A stretch of DNA of 64,000 nt, taken from Asparagopsis taxiformis (taxonomy: Eukaryota > Rhodophyta > Florideophyceae > Bonnemaisoniales > Bonnemaisoniaceae). This document shows, piece after piece, positions 32,194-41,972 of this stretch (position 1 is its first letter; every line of letters begins with the position of its first letter). The position numbers and the translations under genes are program-made. The notes under the pieces are model-generated. The model saw only the letters and a list, made by a program, of their open reading frames with translations. It was not told the DNA's origin and did no database searches. Where the stretch lies: NCBI GenBank assembly GCA_030407315.1, contig JALQPE010002469.1, forward strand, positions 1 to 64,000, read 5' to 3'.

Positions 32194-33297
32194 ATGACGG
32201 GGAGTGAGGTGTCGCACTCCCGTCAGGAGGTGGAGCGATTACGCTACTCGGTGGACATCTCACCACAACCACCTCCGCAGGAAAAGGCTGCAACTCCCTC
32301 TAGGGACCAAAGTCTTTCCCAGACACCAACCCCTTCGGGTTCCCCCACAGGGACTCGAACCTCAAGGCCGAAAGCCTCATGCCTGCTTAAGGCCGCCCAT
32401 TACGTAGTAATGGGTTCCATCGGACTCGATCCGTCAATTCTCACGCCCATGCGTATGGTGATGGACACCGGGTCCGGACCATCGGTCATCCATGAAAGGA
32501 GCTTACCCCACAATTGGGAACAATTCCAAGTCCCTACGGGGAAAGTTCCGCAACTGGCCGATGCTAACGGCAATCCTCTTCGGATAAAAGGCAAGATAAT
32601 ACTGTCCTTACAGTTAGGCCACAAGTCCTTTGAGGAAGAATTCTTCGTCGCGCCTAAGTTGGCCGTACCCCTCATCTTGGGAACTGGGGCAATGAATACC
32701 CACGTAGACGCAATTAGGTGCCGGGCCCAACGAATTGATATTCACGACGGCGGGTCGATAGCTATCCTAGTGATGTCGCCTACGCGTAAAACATCCCCCA
32801 CCCTTTCGTGCTACGTGGATGCCTCGCGACCCTCTAATGGGATTAACTTAGACCGCCAGCCTCATGGCATTCGATTGTCACAAAGTGTGAATGTTCCTCC
32901 GCGGAGTCAAGTAACAACTACTGTTGTATGCGCCGGTGGCGGCTTGAGTATACTCTCTCCGAGAGATCGGATCCTTCACCGACATCGTGTCTCTATCCCG
33001 AATGGGGTTGCGGAAGTCATCCCGCGACAGGAATTCCTGACTATATTAACTAACTTCGGTACATCCGACAAGTACCTCCCTAAAGGGACCATTATAGGCT
33101 ATGCCCTCCGGGCACCCGAACGGCCAATGCGCCCCATGGCTCTCAGCCGTTCTACCCCTTCCTCCCAAGAGGCCTCCACTATGGTGACTACTCTCCATCA
33201 GGAGCAAGAGGCCGAGGCCACACCACCATCAAGCTGGAAGCAAGAAGTCTCTCTAGGACCACCTTGGTCAAATCCCGTTGAGGGAACGCATCCTTAG
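32194..33297 (+). CDS. Chromovirus A protease and linker
   Basis: 367 codons from the ATG of a TAATG overlap with the preceding small frame. A Ser/Pro/Thr-rich linker is followed by the aspartic protease active site MVMDTGSGPSVIH (Asp at residue 91) and LILGTGAMNTHVDAI. A long C-terminal linker leads toward reverse transcriptase (YLPKGTIIGYALR). The frame ends 20 bases into the pol frame, so pol is reached by a frame change at 33278-33297. It cleaves the polyprotein during particle maturation. The presence of the stop/start overlap in both A and B (TAATG, TGATG) suggests a shared expression strategy. Confidence 0.85.
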   Translation: MTGSEVSHSRQEVERLRYSVDISPQPPPQEKAATPSRDQSLSQTPTPSGSPTGTRTSRPKASCLLKAAHYVVMGSIGLDPSILTPMRMVMDTGSGPSVIHERSLPHNWEQFQVPTGKVPQLADANGNPLRIKGKIILSLQLGHKSFEEEFFVAPKLAVPLILGTGAMNTHVDAIRCRAQRIDIHDGGSIAILVMSPTRKTSPTLSCYVDASRPSNGINLDRQPHGIRLSQSVNVPPRSQVTTTVVCAGGGLSILSPRDRILHRHRVSIPNGVAEVIPRQEFLTILTNFGTSDKYLPKGTIIGYALRAPERPMRPMALSRSTPSSQEASTMVTTLHQEQEAEATPPSSWKQEVSLGPPWSNPVEGTHP

Positions 33298-36268
33298 CAT
33301 GCTATCTCGACACGAGTCTATGTGGGATGGATCCCTAGGGGACATCCGCGCTACGGAACACCGAATCGACATAGTCGAAGGGAGCAAGCCTAGACGGCAA
33401 CAACCCTACCGGATGGGACCCGCTCGTCGAGAGATTGCCCGTAAGGAAATAACCAGCATGCTGGAAAAAGGAGTGATCGAACCGTCGACCTCCGAATGGG
33501 CTAGCCCAGTGGTTCTTGTCCCGAAGAAGGATGGTAAATTACGCTTTTGCGTCGACTATAGGGGTCTTAACGACATCACTGTCAATGATGTGTACCCCCT
33601 TCCACGAATGGATGATTGTATTGACTCCCTCGGAGATGCTCAAGTATTCACCACATTGGATTGTAATTCTGGCTATTGGCAGATCCCTGTTGCACAGGAC
33701 GACCGTGACAAAACGGCATTCACCTCCCACTTGGGGACATATCGCTTCAAGCGTTTGCCTTTTGGCTTAAAGAATGCTCCGGCAACGTTTCAACGTGCCA
33801 TCGACATTATTCTTAGCAGCGTTCGCTGGCAGACCTGTCTGATTTACTTAGACGATGTGATCGTATTCTCTCGGGACGAGGCCGAACATCTCCACCATGT
33901 GGACCAAGTACTCTCCCTCCTACGGGAAGCAGGTGTCACCCTGAAGTTGACAAAGTGTCATTTCTTCGAAAAGAAGGTTGATTACCTGGGACATGTCGTG
34001 ATGCCAGGAAAGCTAGCTGTTGCACAGAACGCCACTTCGGCTATCGCTGACGCGATCTTTCCGCAAACGCCTACGCAAATGCGATCCTTCCTCGGAAGCT
34101 GTGGCGTCTTTCGACGATTCATCAAAGGGTATGCCGCAATTGCGCACCCCTTGAACGAAATGCTGACCAAAGACAGCCTCCCTAAATTCGGGAAAGAACC
34201 TCCTACCGAGGACCAACGCCGCGCGTTCAACGCTCTCAAAGAGGTCATGACCAAGCCGCCGATACTGGCTCTACCCAAGTTGGGTCAACCCTACACCGTA
34301 GACACGGACGCTTCCGCATACCAAATAGGATGCGCTCTGCTTCAGCAGCAAGGGGAAGAGAACGATCTCAAGCCAATTGGCTATTGGTCGCGGACCTTGA
34401 CTAAACCTGAAAGAGGTTACTCCCCTACGGAGCGTGAATGTCTAGCCGTCGTATGGGCTGTCACTATCCTACGTCCATACTTGGAGCAAACAAAGTTTGT
34501 AGTCCGGACGGACCATAACGCACTGCGTTGGCTCATGAATATCAATGACCCTTCAGGGAGACTATGCCGTTGGCGCCTCCGACTTGCGGAATTTGACTAT
34601 CAAATAGTCTACCGACCCGGCCGGGTTCACCAACTACCAGACGCCCTTTCGCGTGTTGAAACTAACGGCGAGACGCCCGTCACTATTGACGATGAAATAC
34701 CAACTCTGTTGGCCACGCACGCACCGCAAGGTGAAACATCCTTGGATGATGATACTGATGTTTGGTTCTACGACCTTTCTCTAGCAAGAGACCACGCCAA
34801 GGAGGCACCCAATCGCAACGGTACACCCGTCTTAACAACCCATCCGCAAACGGAAAACTACTGCCCGATAACTCTCCAAGAGTGGCTCGAAGAGCAACGA
34901 ACAGACGACTTCTGCCAACAGGCCCTGGCCTCGCAGAAGTCTGACTCTCTCTTCTTCGAAGACGAATACGGTGTCCTTTGTAGGAAGTCCAAACTGGACG
35001 GGTCATCCCAAATCGTAGTACCTAAAGCCTTACGGCAACGTCTATTGACGATGTGCCACCACGGCATATTGGCAGGACATCCTGGTCAGAACCGCATGTA
35101 CGACACGATGCGCCTATCTTACTACTGGCCTGCAATGGCTGCGGACATAACCGGAACGGTTGAACGCTGTTCAGCGTGTGCGAGAAACCGATTACGGTTG
35201 CGCAAACATGCGAGTACCCTCCAGCTGTTCCCAGCTACCACACCATTGGATGACGTTGCAATCGACCTCCTCGGTCCGCTACCTCGTACCAAGAAAGGTA
35301 ACGTGCACCTACTGGTGATTTCGTGTCGCTTTACCAAGCTAACCCAAGTGGTGCCCCTGCGAAGCATTACGGCTTACCATGTGGCAGTAGCCTTTTGTAC
35401 ACATTGGGTGTTTAAGTACGGTCCTCCACGGACATTACTATCCGATAACGGTCCGCAATTTGCGTCGAAGTTCTTCCAGGCTGTCTGCCTCCAGTTAGGA
35501 ACGAAGAACGTCTTCACGACGGCATACCATCCCCAGACAAATGGGCAAGTCGAACGGTATAACCGTACTCTATTGAGCATGCTACGTAATTACGTCAATG
35601 ACAACCAGGACGACTGGGATGTCTACGCATCAGCGTTAACCTATGCGTACAACACGCACGTGCATCGCACAACGGGAACTACACCCTTCGACCTCATCCT
35701 AAGCCGACCTCCACCGCCATATGCGACACACCATTCGGTGAAAAGGAGGGCAACGCCAGACGCGTTCACGAAGCAAGACTTCCTACGCCGTATTACGGAT
35801 ACCATTGACATGGCAGGTAAACGCCTTCACAGCGCGCAAGCACGCTACAAGCGTAACTTCGACCGGTCAATCCGGAAGTCTAAACGACTCATCACTACCG
35901 ATGATTACGTTTATCTGGATAATCCAGAAGTCCGTGAACGGAACAAGCTAACTCCAATAGCTGAAGGTCCCTATAGGGTTATCCGTGCCGGACGGCGAAC
36001 GGTTTACATCAACCGCGATGGTATCACCGAAAAGGTTAGTCTCGATAGAGTTGCACTCGCTCCGCGACCAACCGAGGAACCAACCTTGCCACCTAGGCCA
36101 CAGTCCGTTAACGCACAAGCGTCACCATCAGGTGCAGACGCCCTCGCGCCGAATACACAACCACGCCAGCCGCCGGGCGACGGCCAACAATACGCGCCAA
36201 ACAAATCACCTCCGCCAACTCCTAATCAGGAATACCCCTTCAGGGATCAACCATCGTCCCCACGATAA
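33278..36268 (+). CDS. Chromovirus A pol: reverse transcriptase, RNase H, integrase
   Basis: 996 codons, fully open. RT: SEWASPVVLVPKKDG, FTTLDCNSGYWQI (Asp 128) and CLIYLDDVIVFS (YLDD at 190-193). RNase H: YTVDTDASAYQIGCALL, PTERECLAVVWA and RTDHNALRW. Integrase: HHCC finger (CHHGILAGHPG, then CSACARN) and DDE residues in VAIDLLGPL, LLSDNGPQFAS and TNGQVERYNRT. A GPY/F-type module, EGPYRVIRAGRR, precedes SLDRVALAPRP. It is most similar in this window to chromovirus B pol. Its chromodomain is separated by one in-frame TAA at 36266-36268. The first in-frame codon is TTG, and entry is probably by frameshift from the protease frame. Confidence 0.95.
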   Translation: MRERILSMLSRHESMWDGSLGDIRATEHRIDIVEGSKPRRQQPYRMGPARREIARKEITSMLEKGVIEPSTSEWASPVVLVPKKDGKLRFCVDYRGLNDITVNDVYPLPRMDDCIDSLGDAQVFTTLDCNSGYWQIPVAQDDRDKTAFTSHLGTYRFKRLPFGLKNAPATFQRAIDIILSSVRWQTCLIYLDDVIVFSRDEAEHLHHVDQVLSLLREAGVTLKLTKCHFFEKKVDYLGHVVMPGKLAVAQNATSAIADAIFPQTPTQMRSFLGSCGVFRRFIKGYAAIAHPLNEMLTKDSLPKFGKEPPTEDQRRAFNALKEVMTKPPILALPKLGQPYTVDTDASAYQIGCALLQQQGEENDLKPIGYWSRTLTKPERGYSPTERECLAVVWAVTILRPYLEQTKFVVRTDHNALRWLMNINDPSGRLCRWRLRLAEFDYQIVYRPGRVHQLPDALSRVETNGETPVTIDDEIPTLLATHAPQGETSLDDDTDVWFYDLSLARDHAKEAPNRNGTPVLTTHPQTENYCPITLQEWLEEQRTDDFCQQALASQKSDSLFFEDEYGVLCRKSKLDGSSQIVVPKALRQRLLTMCHHGILAGHPGQNRMYDTMRLSYYWPAMAADITGTVERCSACARNRLRLRKHASTLQLFPATTPLDDVAIDLLGPLPRTKKGNVHLLVISCRFTKLTQVVPLRSITAYHVAVAFCTHWVFKYGPPRTLLSDNGPQFASKFFQAVCLQLGTKNVFTTAYHPQTNGQVERYNRTLLSMLRNYVNDNQDDWDVYASALTYAYNTHVHRTTGTTPFDLILSRPPPPYATHHSVKRRATPDAFTKQDFLRRITDTIDMAGKRLHSAQARYKRNFDRSIRKSKRLITTDDYVYLDNPEVRERNKLTPIAEGPYRVIRAGRRTVYINRDGITEKVSLDRVALAPRPTEEPTLPPRPQSVNAQASPSGADALAPNTQPRQPPGDGQQYAPNKSPPPTPNQEYPFRDQPSSPR

Positions 36269-37210
36269 CCTACAATTAGGATAACACCGGGAAGTAGTGG
36301 TTTGGGACAAACCACCCTTCAGGAGGGGGCCCCCGACGCTGTGCGCGTAAGCAAAAATTTTGCAACTCCCTCTCGGGATGAACATTGTAGTCTTTCACCC
36401 TTCGGTAACTCACCCACAATTGGGAACGACGCACACGACCCAAGTCGTTCACCCACACAGCCGGTAACTACCAACCGCAATCGCACACAATTGCGAAGAA
36501 GTCAACAAAGACGCCACGACAACTCTGCCAATGCAGACCAAGACCAATACGTCAACCCTGACAGGGCTCTCCCGTCGCACAAGCGAGCAACTCGCCAAAG
36601 TATGGCAGGCAATGACGCCACAGACTCAGCCCCAAGGCAGTTGACCAACGCAAACGCAACCAGGCGACGCTCAAGCAAAGCACGCGTACAAACGCCGACT
36701 TCCCCTCAACGGGACGCGAACCCTCCATCGGGAGCCGAACTTCGCATAGCGAACCAAGCAAGTCCAGCACCCGCCCATTTGGCAAAACCCAAACCGGGTC
36801 GACACACTCGCTCAGGTGCGAAGAAGATAGCCACGGCAAACCCCGTAAGGTCTTTGGAAGCCACCCCCAATGGGGAACAAGAGAAAGCGCCACAGGGCAC
36901 GCAGCCGAACTCGGAACGAGTAGCTCTCCCTGAAGGGACGAAGAAAACCCCAGAGGGAAGTAGCGACGCCGAACGCGCAACCTCAGAGGAGGAATATCCC
37001 ATCGATGATCTCATCGATTACGTCACTGACGACGACGGGGAACAATGGTTCCTGGTAAAGTGGTATGGCTACCGAAAGCCGACATGGACGCAACGCGCGA
37101 ACGTCCCCCCTGAATGGGCATCAAGGTACTTCCGTCGAAGACAACACCGCGAAGGTGACCGGCAACCACGCCGAGCGCGCACGCGCAAACCCAAGAGAGG
37201 GAAGAAGTAG
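36269..37210 (+). CDS. Chromovirus A pol C-terminus with chromodomain, after one in-frame stop
   Basis: This is the same frame as pol, open from just after the TAA at 36266-36268 to 37210. A basic, Asn/Thr/Gln-rich linker leads to a chromodomain: EEEYPIDDLIDYVTDDDGEQ, WFLVKWYGYRKPTW, then PPEWASRYFRR and a Lys/Arg-rich tail. The chromodomain binds modified histones and steers integration. The isolated TAA may be a true nonsense mutation, a readthrough stop or a sequence error. The corresponding pol of chromovirus B has no stop here. Confidence 0.85.
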   Translation, partial: PTIRITPGSSGLGQTTLQEGAPDAVRVSKNFATPSRDEHCSLSPFGNSPTIGNDAHDPSRSPTQPVTTNRNRTQLRRSQQRRHDNSANADQDQYVNPDRALPSHKRATRQSMAGNDATDSAPRQLTNANATRRRSSKARVQTPTSPQRDANPPSGAELRIANQASPAPAHLAKPKPGRHTRSGAKKIATANPVRSLEATPNGEQEKAPQGTQPNSERVALPEGTKKTPEGSSDAERATSEEEYPIDDLIDYVTDDDGEQWFLVKWYGYRKPTWTQRANVPPEWASRYFRRRQHREGDRQPRRARTRKPKRGKK

Positions 37211-37490
37211 AGTAACCCAACAGGGATAAGAACCTAACAAGGTACCCACTGGGTGGAGCTACCAAACCTCGAAGGGTCAAGCCAAAAAGGGCGCACTTTA
37301 TCACCGCCAACCGGAGCCACTGTGGAAATTTAGATTTCAGGAAATGAAAAAATTGACCAAAAAAGGGGTTTCAACAAACAAATCCGCACGTCAGCGTGAT
37401 GATGCATCTTTAATGTACCTCAGAGGTGCCTCAGGACTACCTGATGAACAATGGCGCAACGCAAAAGCGTGTTCAAACTACCGTTAGAGT

Positions 37491-40400
37491 TTATTCTCCC
37501 AAAGGCAATTGCCAGTCCTTAGCGACGATAATGGCTAGAAGGCCGAGGCCGATGAGAGGCAGACGGTGCCGTAGGGGCAGGAGCGCGTACATTCGTCGAA
37601 GGACGAGGATGGCGGGGTGCCACCCTTGCGAGGTAGGATTACGACGCAAACCGCGTTGCGGAACTGCACTAGAACCCCGACGACGGGCAGGCACAGGGCC
37701 ATGCGAAGACGCAACCGCAGAAGCGGATAACCCAACTGCTGGGATGGACGCGGGAGGCGGAGAAACATCTGGCGACTCAGGCGACCCTAACCGGGCATTG
37801 AGACGCGCAAGTAAAGGATTACTAGCATCCGCAGCACCCACGGGGGAATGAAGACGAGTACGCACGTTGCGTTCGGGAAGACCCTCATCGGGAGATCGAG
37901 CGCGACGACGCGAGTAACCAGGCTGAACTGCCTCCTCGCCACCCTCTTCGGGAATAACTGCTTGCTGCAGTAGACGCCTGGCGTCCTCCAGCTCACCTTC
38001 TAATTCCCCAATCCGGGTTCGCAATTCTGCTGCCTCCAGGCGTGCGGCCTCAACCTCCCTATCCGCTGTGCGGCGACGCTCTCGGGCGATGTTACGCTGT
38101 TCGCGTCCTTGTTTATAGCGAGCAGCTAACGTGATGCACGACAATGCGAGTCCATCCAACGCGGATCTTACGATGTAACGCCCATTGGCAGAGGCAAAAA
38201 TGGAAGCCACCGTACCATCCCCGAGATCATCGGCCAACCGCCGCACATGCGGAATCGATAGCAATTCGCGACTCGACAATTCCCCACGTAGGATATCAAC
38301 AGCAGGAGGCTGACGCGTGACTACATCATCACCGTTCACGGATGGCTCAGAGCCTTGGTCTGATGTCAGAAGCGCCTCCATGGCGGGACCCACTTGGGAT
38401 GAAGGGGCAGCTGTAGGCTGAGGGGTTGGCGCGGTAGGCGCGACGGTCATCGGGACCTGACTTTCGTACAAGTCATCAGCACCACTGGGTGGCAAGGAAG
38501 CAACAGGAGCGAAGCTCCGTCCTGCGTAAGGCGAACGCCCAGCTGGGCCTCCCGCCTCGGCGGCTGTCCACCACGGACGCGGCACAAATGCCTCGCCAAC
38601 AGGCTGATATTTGTAAGAGTCGGGATGACCGTCGGAATACCTGTCAGGCTCCACGCCGTAGTACCCATCTTCAGTGAACTCACCATCTCTGCGATAAGGC
38701 GGCAGCTCTGCGACTGTACCATCTCGATGGTTTAACACGTTAATACGTAACGCCCTCACCGGCAAGTCGACAGTCCTGTAGATAACCACCTTCTCCGGTG
38801 CCACTCCCGTGATGTTGGTACTGACCAATTCCTGCGGATAATCATCACCCCCAAGGGCCACCTTCAGCAACCGACGCACTACCGAACCAGGTAACTCCCG
38901 ACTATAGGGGACCACGTCCGACACCGGAACCTTCGGGATATCGTACCAAGTACTGCTCACCCTATTGAGGAGTTCCTCCGCCATCACCGGCACAAAGCCC
39001 CGCGTCTCGGCGGTACGAGCCAACTCGATCCCTATAAGGATATCCCTCTCCAACTCGAGGTACGATCGGAACCTGTCCATTCGCCATTCGGGCGCGTCGC
39101 GAAGAGCGGAATTATGGAAATACACCAGCGACGGAGGGTCGGCAACGGGCAAACACATCGGTGGAGATGACTTGCCTTCCCAAGTGGGATCATCCCATAG
39201 CGGGTCCAAAGCTTCCCTAGCTACCTTCATGGGCCTAGTGGCCGGCTCAGCAGAGCTACCATGACGGTGCGCGAACACGCGATAATCGTTCGCCGTCACC
39301 TGACGCCCCATCCTTCGGGAAGTAACCCTAGCGTGCAAACGCATATGGTGCTCATAGCTACCCGTATCGGGACGTGGAGGATACGCAAACCAGCGAGACC
39401 GAATCATCGGCATGTCCGCTACGGAGCCTTGGTACGATCCTTCTTGGAACAAGCGACGATTCATACGTTCGACGTAGAGCGCATCTCCGGGATGGAGCAG
39501 GAAAGTCCTGTCGCTGCATAGCGTATGGGGGACACGGAAGTGACGCATAGGGCGACTCGAGGGGAGACGGGCGTAAGCCGACCAACATTCGTTTTGAACC
39601 TGATGGTTTTGACCCCGGAGGGAGCTCATGAGAAGCATATCGCGACGTAATTCGCTTCTCGGGCGATCCGTAAAGTCCCTACGAGGGAGTCGCGCAAACG
39701 GGTAGTGTTCCCAAGGAGCGGCGAGCTCACGCCTGAAAGGCAAGGCTTGCGAGTCGAATACCACCAGCTCATCAGCATTTGCTGGGTAGAATTCTCCCAT
39801 GGAGCGCCAATTGGCAGTCGGCTTAGGTGCCCGAGGGGGAGTGTCGTGAGACGGAGCAGCTGGTGCTGAGGCAGACGCAACCGCGTAAGGGTCAACCAGG
39901 GCGGTGCCCGACGGTCTTACGCCTACAGAGGCATCGGCGGCAGCCGCGCCAGACCCACTTCGGGTAACTCTGCCAGTAGAGGCATATGGGTCTAGGACCT
40001 TCTCTACAGGTTGAGCATTAGCCTTCTCGGCTGCAGCCTTCTCGGCTTCTGTCCGAGCAGCCTCGCGGCGCAACTCTTCTTCTCTACGCTTTCGAGCGTC
40101 CGCCAGAATTTGCTGGTTGCGGCGACCATAGTCCTCATAGGGATTCGCTGACGCGTCATGAACAGAAGAGGTACGAGCCGCCGGGGCGGAAGGACGAGAA
40201 GTAATCGGACGCGAACTTGGCGAAGGCCTGACATTCGGTTGCCTTGTTGGCCTGGGCGTAGCGCCTCCCTCGGCGACGACTTCTATCACCTCCTCGGTGT
40301 CGGCCGGCATGGCTCCCCTTGGGGACGGGCCGGTGGCCTTCGATGACTCACCTTCGCGTGACGGCGGATTAACCGATGACGGTTTGACACTTGCCACTGG

Positions 40401-40784
40401 GGTGGAAGGCTTCGGGGAAGCAGGCGATTCAGCCGGAACAGAGTCGCGCTCTAGTGCGCTTGCCCTGGTAGGGGGGACCGTCTCTTCGGAACGTGCTTGC
40501 GCACTCGCAACCTTGCCAGCAGGCGACGCTGGATCAGCGGTGCCTTTGGCGGCAGTCGAACGCGTTCGCGTTTGCGATTGAGCCGCGGTGGCTGACGGCA
40601 CGCGTGGCGCTGAAGTCGACGAAGACTTAGCCGGTGTAGGCGGGACCCCGGTGCGGGAAGAGGAAGCCTGGTGGCGAGTCGTGGGACGGCGAACGCTGGA
40701 GCGCGTGGTAGGACGGTTGGGCGAACCCATATTGTCTCCTTCCTCTTCAGAGGATTCGAATTGTATCGGAGCTCGAGGGGACAT
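37491..40784 (-). CDS. Large antisense ORF of chromovirus A (about 1,097 residues, unknown function)
   Basis: This frame is open over 1,140 codons (to 40913). The start is placed at the Met (40784-40782) conserved in all three copies. It lies tail-to-tail with pol, between the chromodomain and the 3' LTR. Order: an N-terminal Pro/Ser/Ala/Thr-rich region of about 330 residues with a short coiled coil (RRNQQILADARKRREEELRR); a conserved central region from NWRSMGEFYPANADELVVFD to about residue 700; a variable linker; a C-terminal coiled coil (ARERRRTADREVEAARLEAA and onward); a basic RRRARSPDEG patch; and a hydrophobic end (LPLIGLGLLAIIVAK). I recognise no known domain. Antisense ORFs in this position are known in some plant Ty3/gypsy families such as Grande and RIRE2, where their role is unclear. 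Confidence 0.8.
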   Translation of the reverse strand: MSPRAPIQFESSEEEGDNMGSPNRPTTRSSVRRPTTRHQASSSRTGVPPTPAKSSSTSAPRVPSATAAQSQTRTRSTAAKGTADPASPAGKVASAQARSEETVPPTRASALERDSVPAESPASPKPSTPVASVKPSSVNPPSREGESSKATGPSPRGAMPADTEEVIEVVAEGGATPRPTRQPNVRPSPSSRPITSRPSAPAARTSSVHDASANPYEDYGRRNQQILADARKRREEELRREAARTEAEKAAAEKANAQPVEKVLDPYASTGRVTRSGSGAAAADASVGVRPSGTALVDPYAVASASAPAAPSHDTPPRAPKPTANWRSMGEFYPANADELVVFDSQALPFRRELAAPWEHYPFARLPRRDFTDRPRSELRRDMLLMSSLRGQNHQVQNECWSAYARLPSSRPMRHFRVPHTLCSDRTFLLHPGDALYVERMNRRLFQEGSYQGSVADMPMIRSRWFAYPPRPDTGSYEHHMRLHARVTSRRMGRQVTANDYRVFAHRHGSSAEPATRPMKVAREALDPLWDDPTWEGKSSPPMCLPVADPPSLVYFHNSALRDAPEWRMDRFRSYLELERDILIGIELARTAETRGFVPVMAEELLNRVSSTWYDIPKVPVSDVVPYSRELPGSVVRRLLKVALGGDDYPQELVSTNITGVAPEKVVIYRTVDLPVRALRINVLNHRDGTVAELPPYRRDGEFTEDGYYGVEPDRYSDGHPDSYKYQPVGEAFVPRPWWTAAEAGGPAGRSPYAGRSFAPVASLPPSGADDLYESQVPMTVAPTAPTPQPTAAPSSQVGPAMEALLTSDQGSEPSVNGDDVVTRQPPAVDILRGELSSRELLSIPHVRRLADDLGDGTVASIFASANGRYIVRSALDGLALSCITLAARYKQGREQRNIARERRRTADREVEAARLEAAELRTRIGELEGELEDARRLLQQAVIPEEGGEEAVQPGYSRRRARSPDEGLPERNVRTRLHSPVGAADASNPLLARLNARLGSPESPDVSPPPASIPAVGLSASAVASSHGPVPARRRGSSAVPQRGLRRNPTSQGWHPAILVLRRMYALLPLRHRLPLIGLGLLAIIVAKDWQLPLGE

Positions 40785-41271
40785 CCTGGAAGCCAGTAGA
40801 GGCGGTGACGGACGTTGATAAAAACCCTGAAGCGGGACGAATGAGCGGCCTATTGGCTTAAGTCTCCGGGAGGGAGCTGCGTTATTCAACCCAGGAAGGG
40901 GATCGCGAGGCAATGGGCCGAATCGGCAAATGCAAGCCTCGAATTGGCACCGCTCGTGCGATCGCGCGGCTAATTATTTAGCAGATGGACGCAAAAACCC
41001 TTTGAGGGATAATGGAAAGGACGCGAATGCGTGGACGCAGTTGGACACCGAAAGGGTGAATACGCTGTGTTGCGTTAGGATGAGGATGAACCTGAAACAG
41101 GTATGAATTCCAATAGGAAACGGTCGGGCGGAACTCGGGAAGAGTCGGATGGACAACACATTTAGTGTGCACGCGCCGCGCGCGGGAAAATTTTGAATTG
41201 CACAATGCAACGGCCACAGCCAAAAATTGTAATTTTATTTGATCAAATTTTGTCGGGACGACAAATCCCTC

Positions 41272-41283
41272 AGGAGGGGGCCG
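41272..41283 (+). other. Polypurine tract of chromovirus A
   Basis: AGGAGGGGGCCG just before the 3' LTR, as in copy 2 at 6848-6858. Confidence 0.75.
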
Positions 41284-41967
41284 TGTCGTACCGCCTGGCG
41301 GTCCTCGCTGATCGAGGCGTGTCGCTTCCCTATTGGGTACCCACTTACGGGATGTGCCAATCAGAAGGCACCAGCCAACTGGCGTGTTTCCTATACTTAG
41401 GACCAGCTAAGGCTGACAAATAACCCCACCCGGGCCTATCGGCCCCGGCCAAGACCCCACAAGGGGCAAATTTTAACTTAGGCTGATCAGCCATACATTA
41501 CAATGTAAGCCTATTGGCAATGACCTCGCGGGTAGGCGAGCGCCAGTAATTGGGTTCTGATTGGTCACTAACTGGATATTTATTCCTAACCACTAACCCT
41601 AGCTTACAGTAGACTTAGTATAAAACTGCCACTGGAATAGCCAGTAGGCACGGTTTCTAGAGTAACGTAAACTCAAGTGGAATTACGACCCACAGGAACA
41701 GTGTTCGCATACCTATTGTTCAACCCCTCTCCGGGAAAACCTTAGGGTTAGCCAACAGCTCGACGGATTACGTCATCTTGCTCCATTAATACGCATCTCG
41801 CGTGAGCGCTATAATCGCACAACCCCCCCCCGGGTAGCGAACCCTTCTCTCTCACGAGACTACCCGCCGGGTACCTATAAGGTTCATCTGCTCTACCGCT
41901 TCCTCTACCGAGGCTCGGGACACCTGTCGGGTGGTTTGCCGCTCTAGCGGATTTTCTACCTGCTACA
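41284..41967 (+). repeat. 3' LTR of chromovirus A (684 bp)
   Basis: Same sequence as 16605-17291 apart from about four substitutions and a 9-C instead of a 12-C run. It is followed by the second GTTTC target duplication at 41968-41972. Confidence 0.95.
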
Positions 41968-41972
41968 GTTTC

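Larger units (their letters stand above)
16605..41967 (+). mobile_element. Chromovirus A, full copy (Ty3/gypsy), interrupted by chromovirus B
   Basis: Two LTRs of 687 and 684 bp flank PBS, gag, protease, reverse transcriptase/RNase H/integrase, chromodomain, a large antisense ORF and a polypurine tract. The 5-bp duplication GTTTC lies on both sides (16600-16604 and 41968-41972). The LTRs differ at only about four visible base positions and in the length of one C run (12 against 9), so the insertion is recent. Without the nested 12.9-kb chromovirus B it is about 12.5 kb. It lies inside solo LTR D. Two more copies are at 2245-7544 (3' fragment) and 60110-64000 (inverted). Confidence 0.95.
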
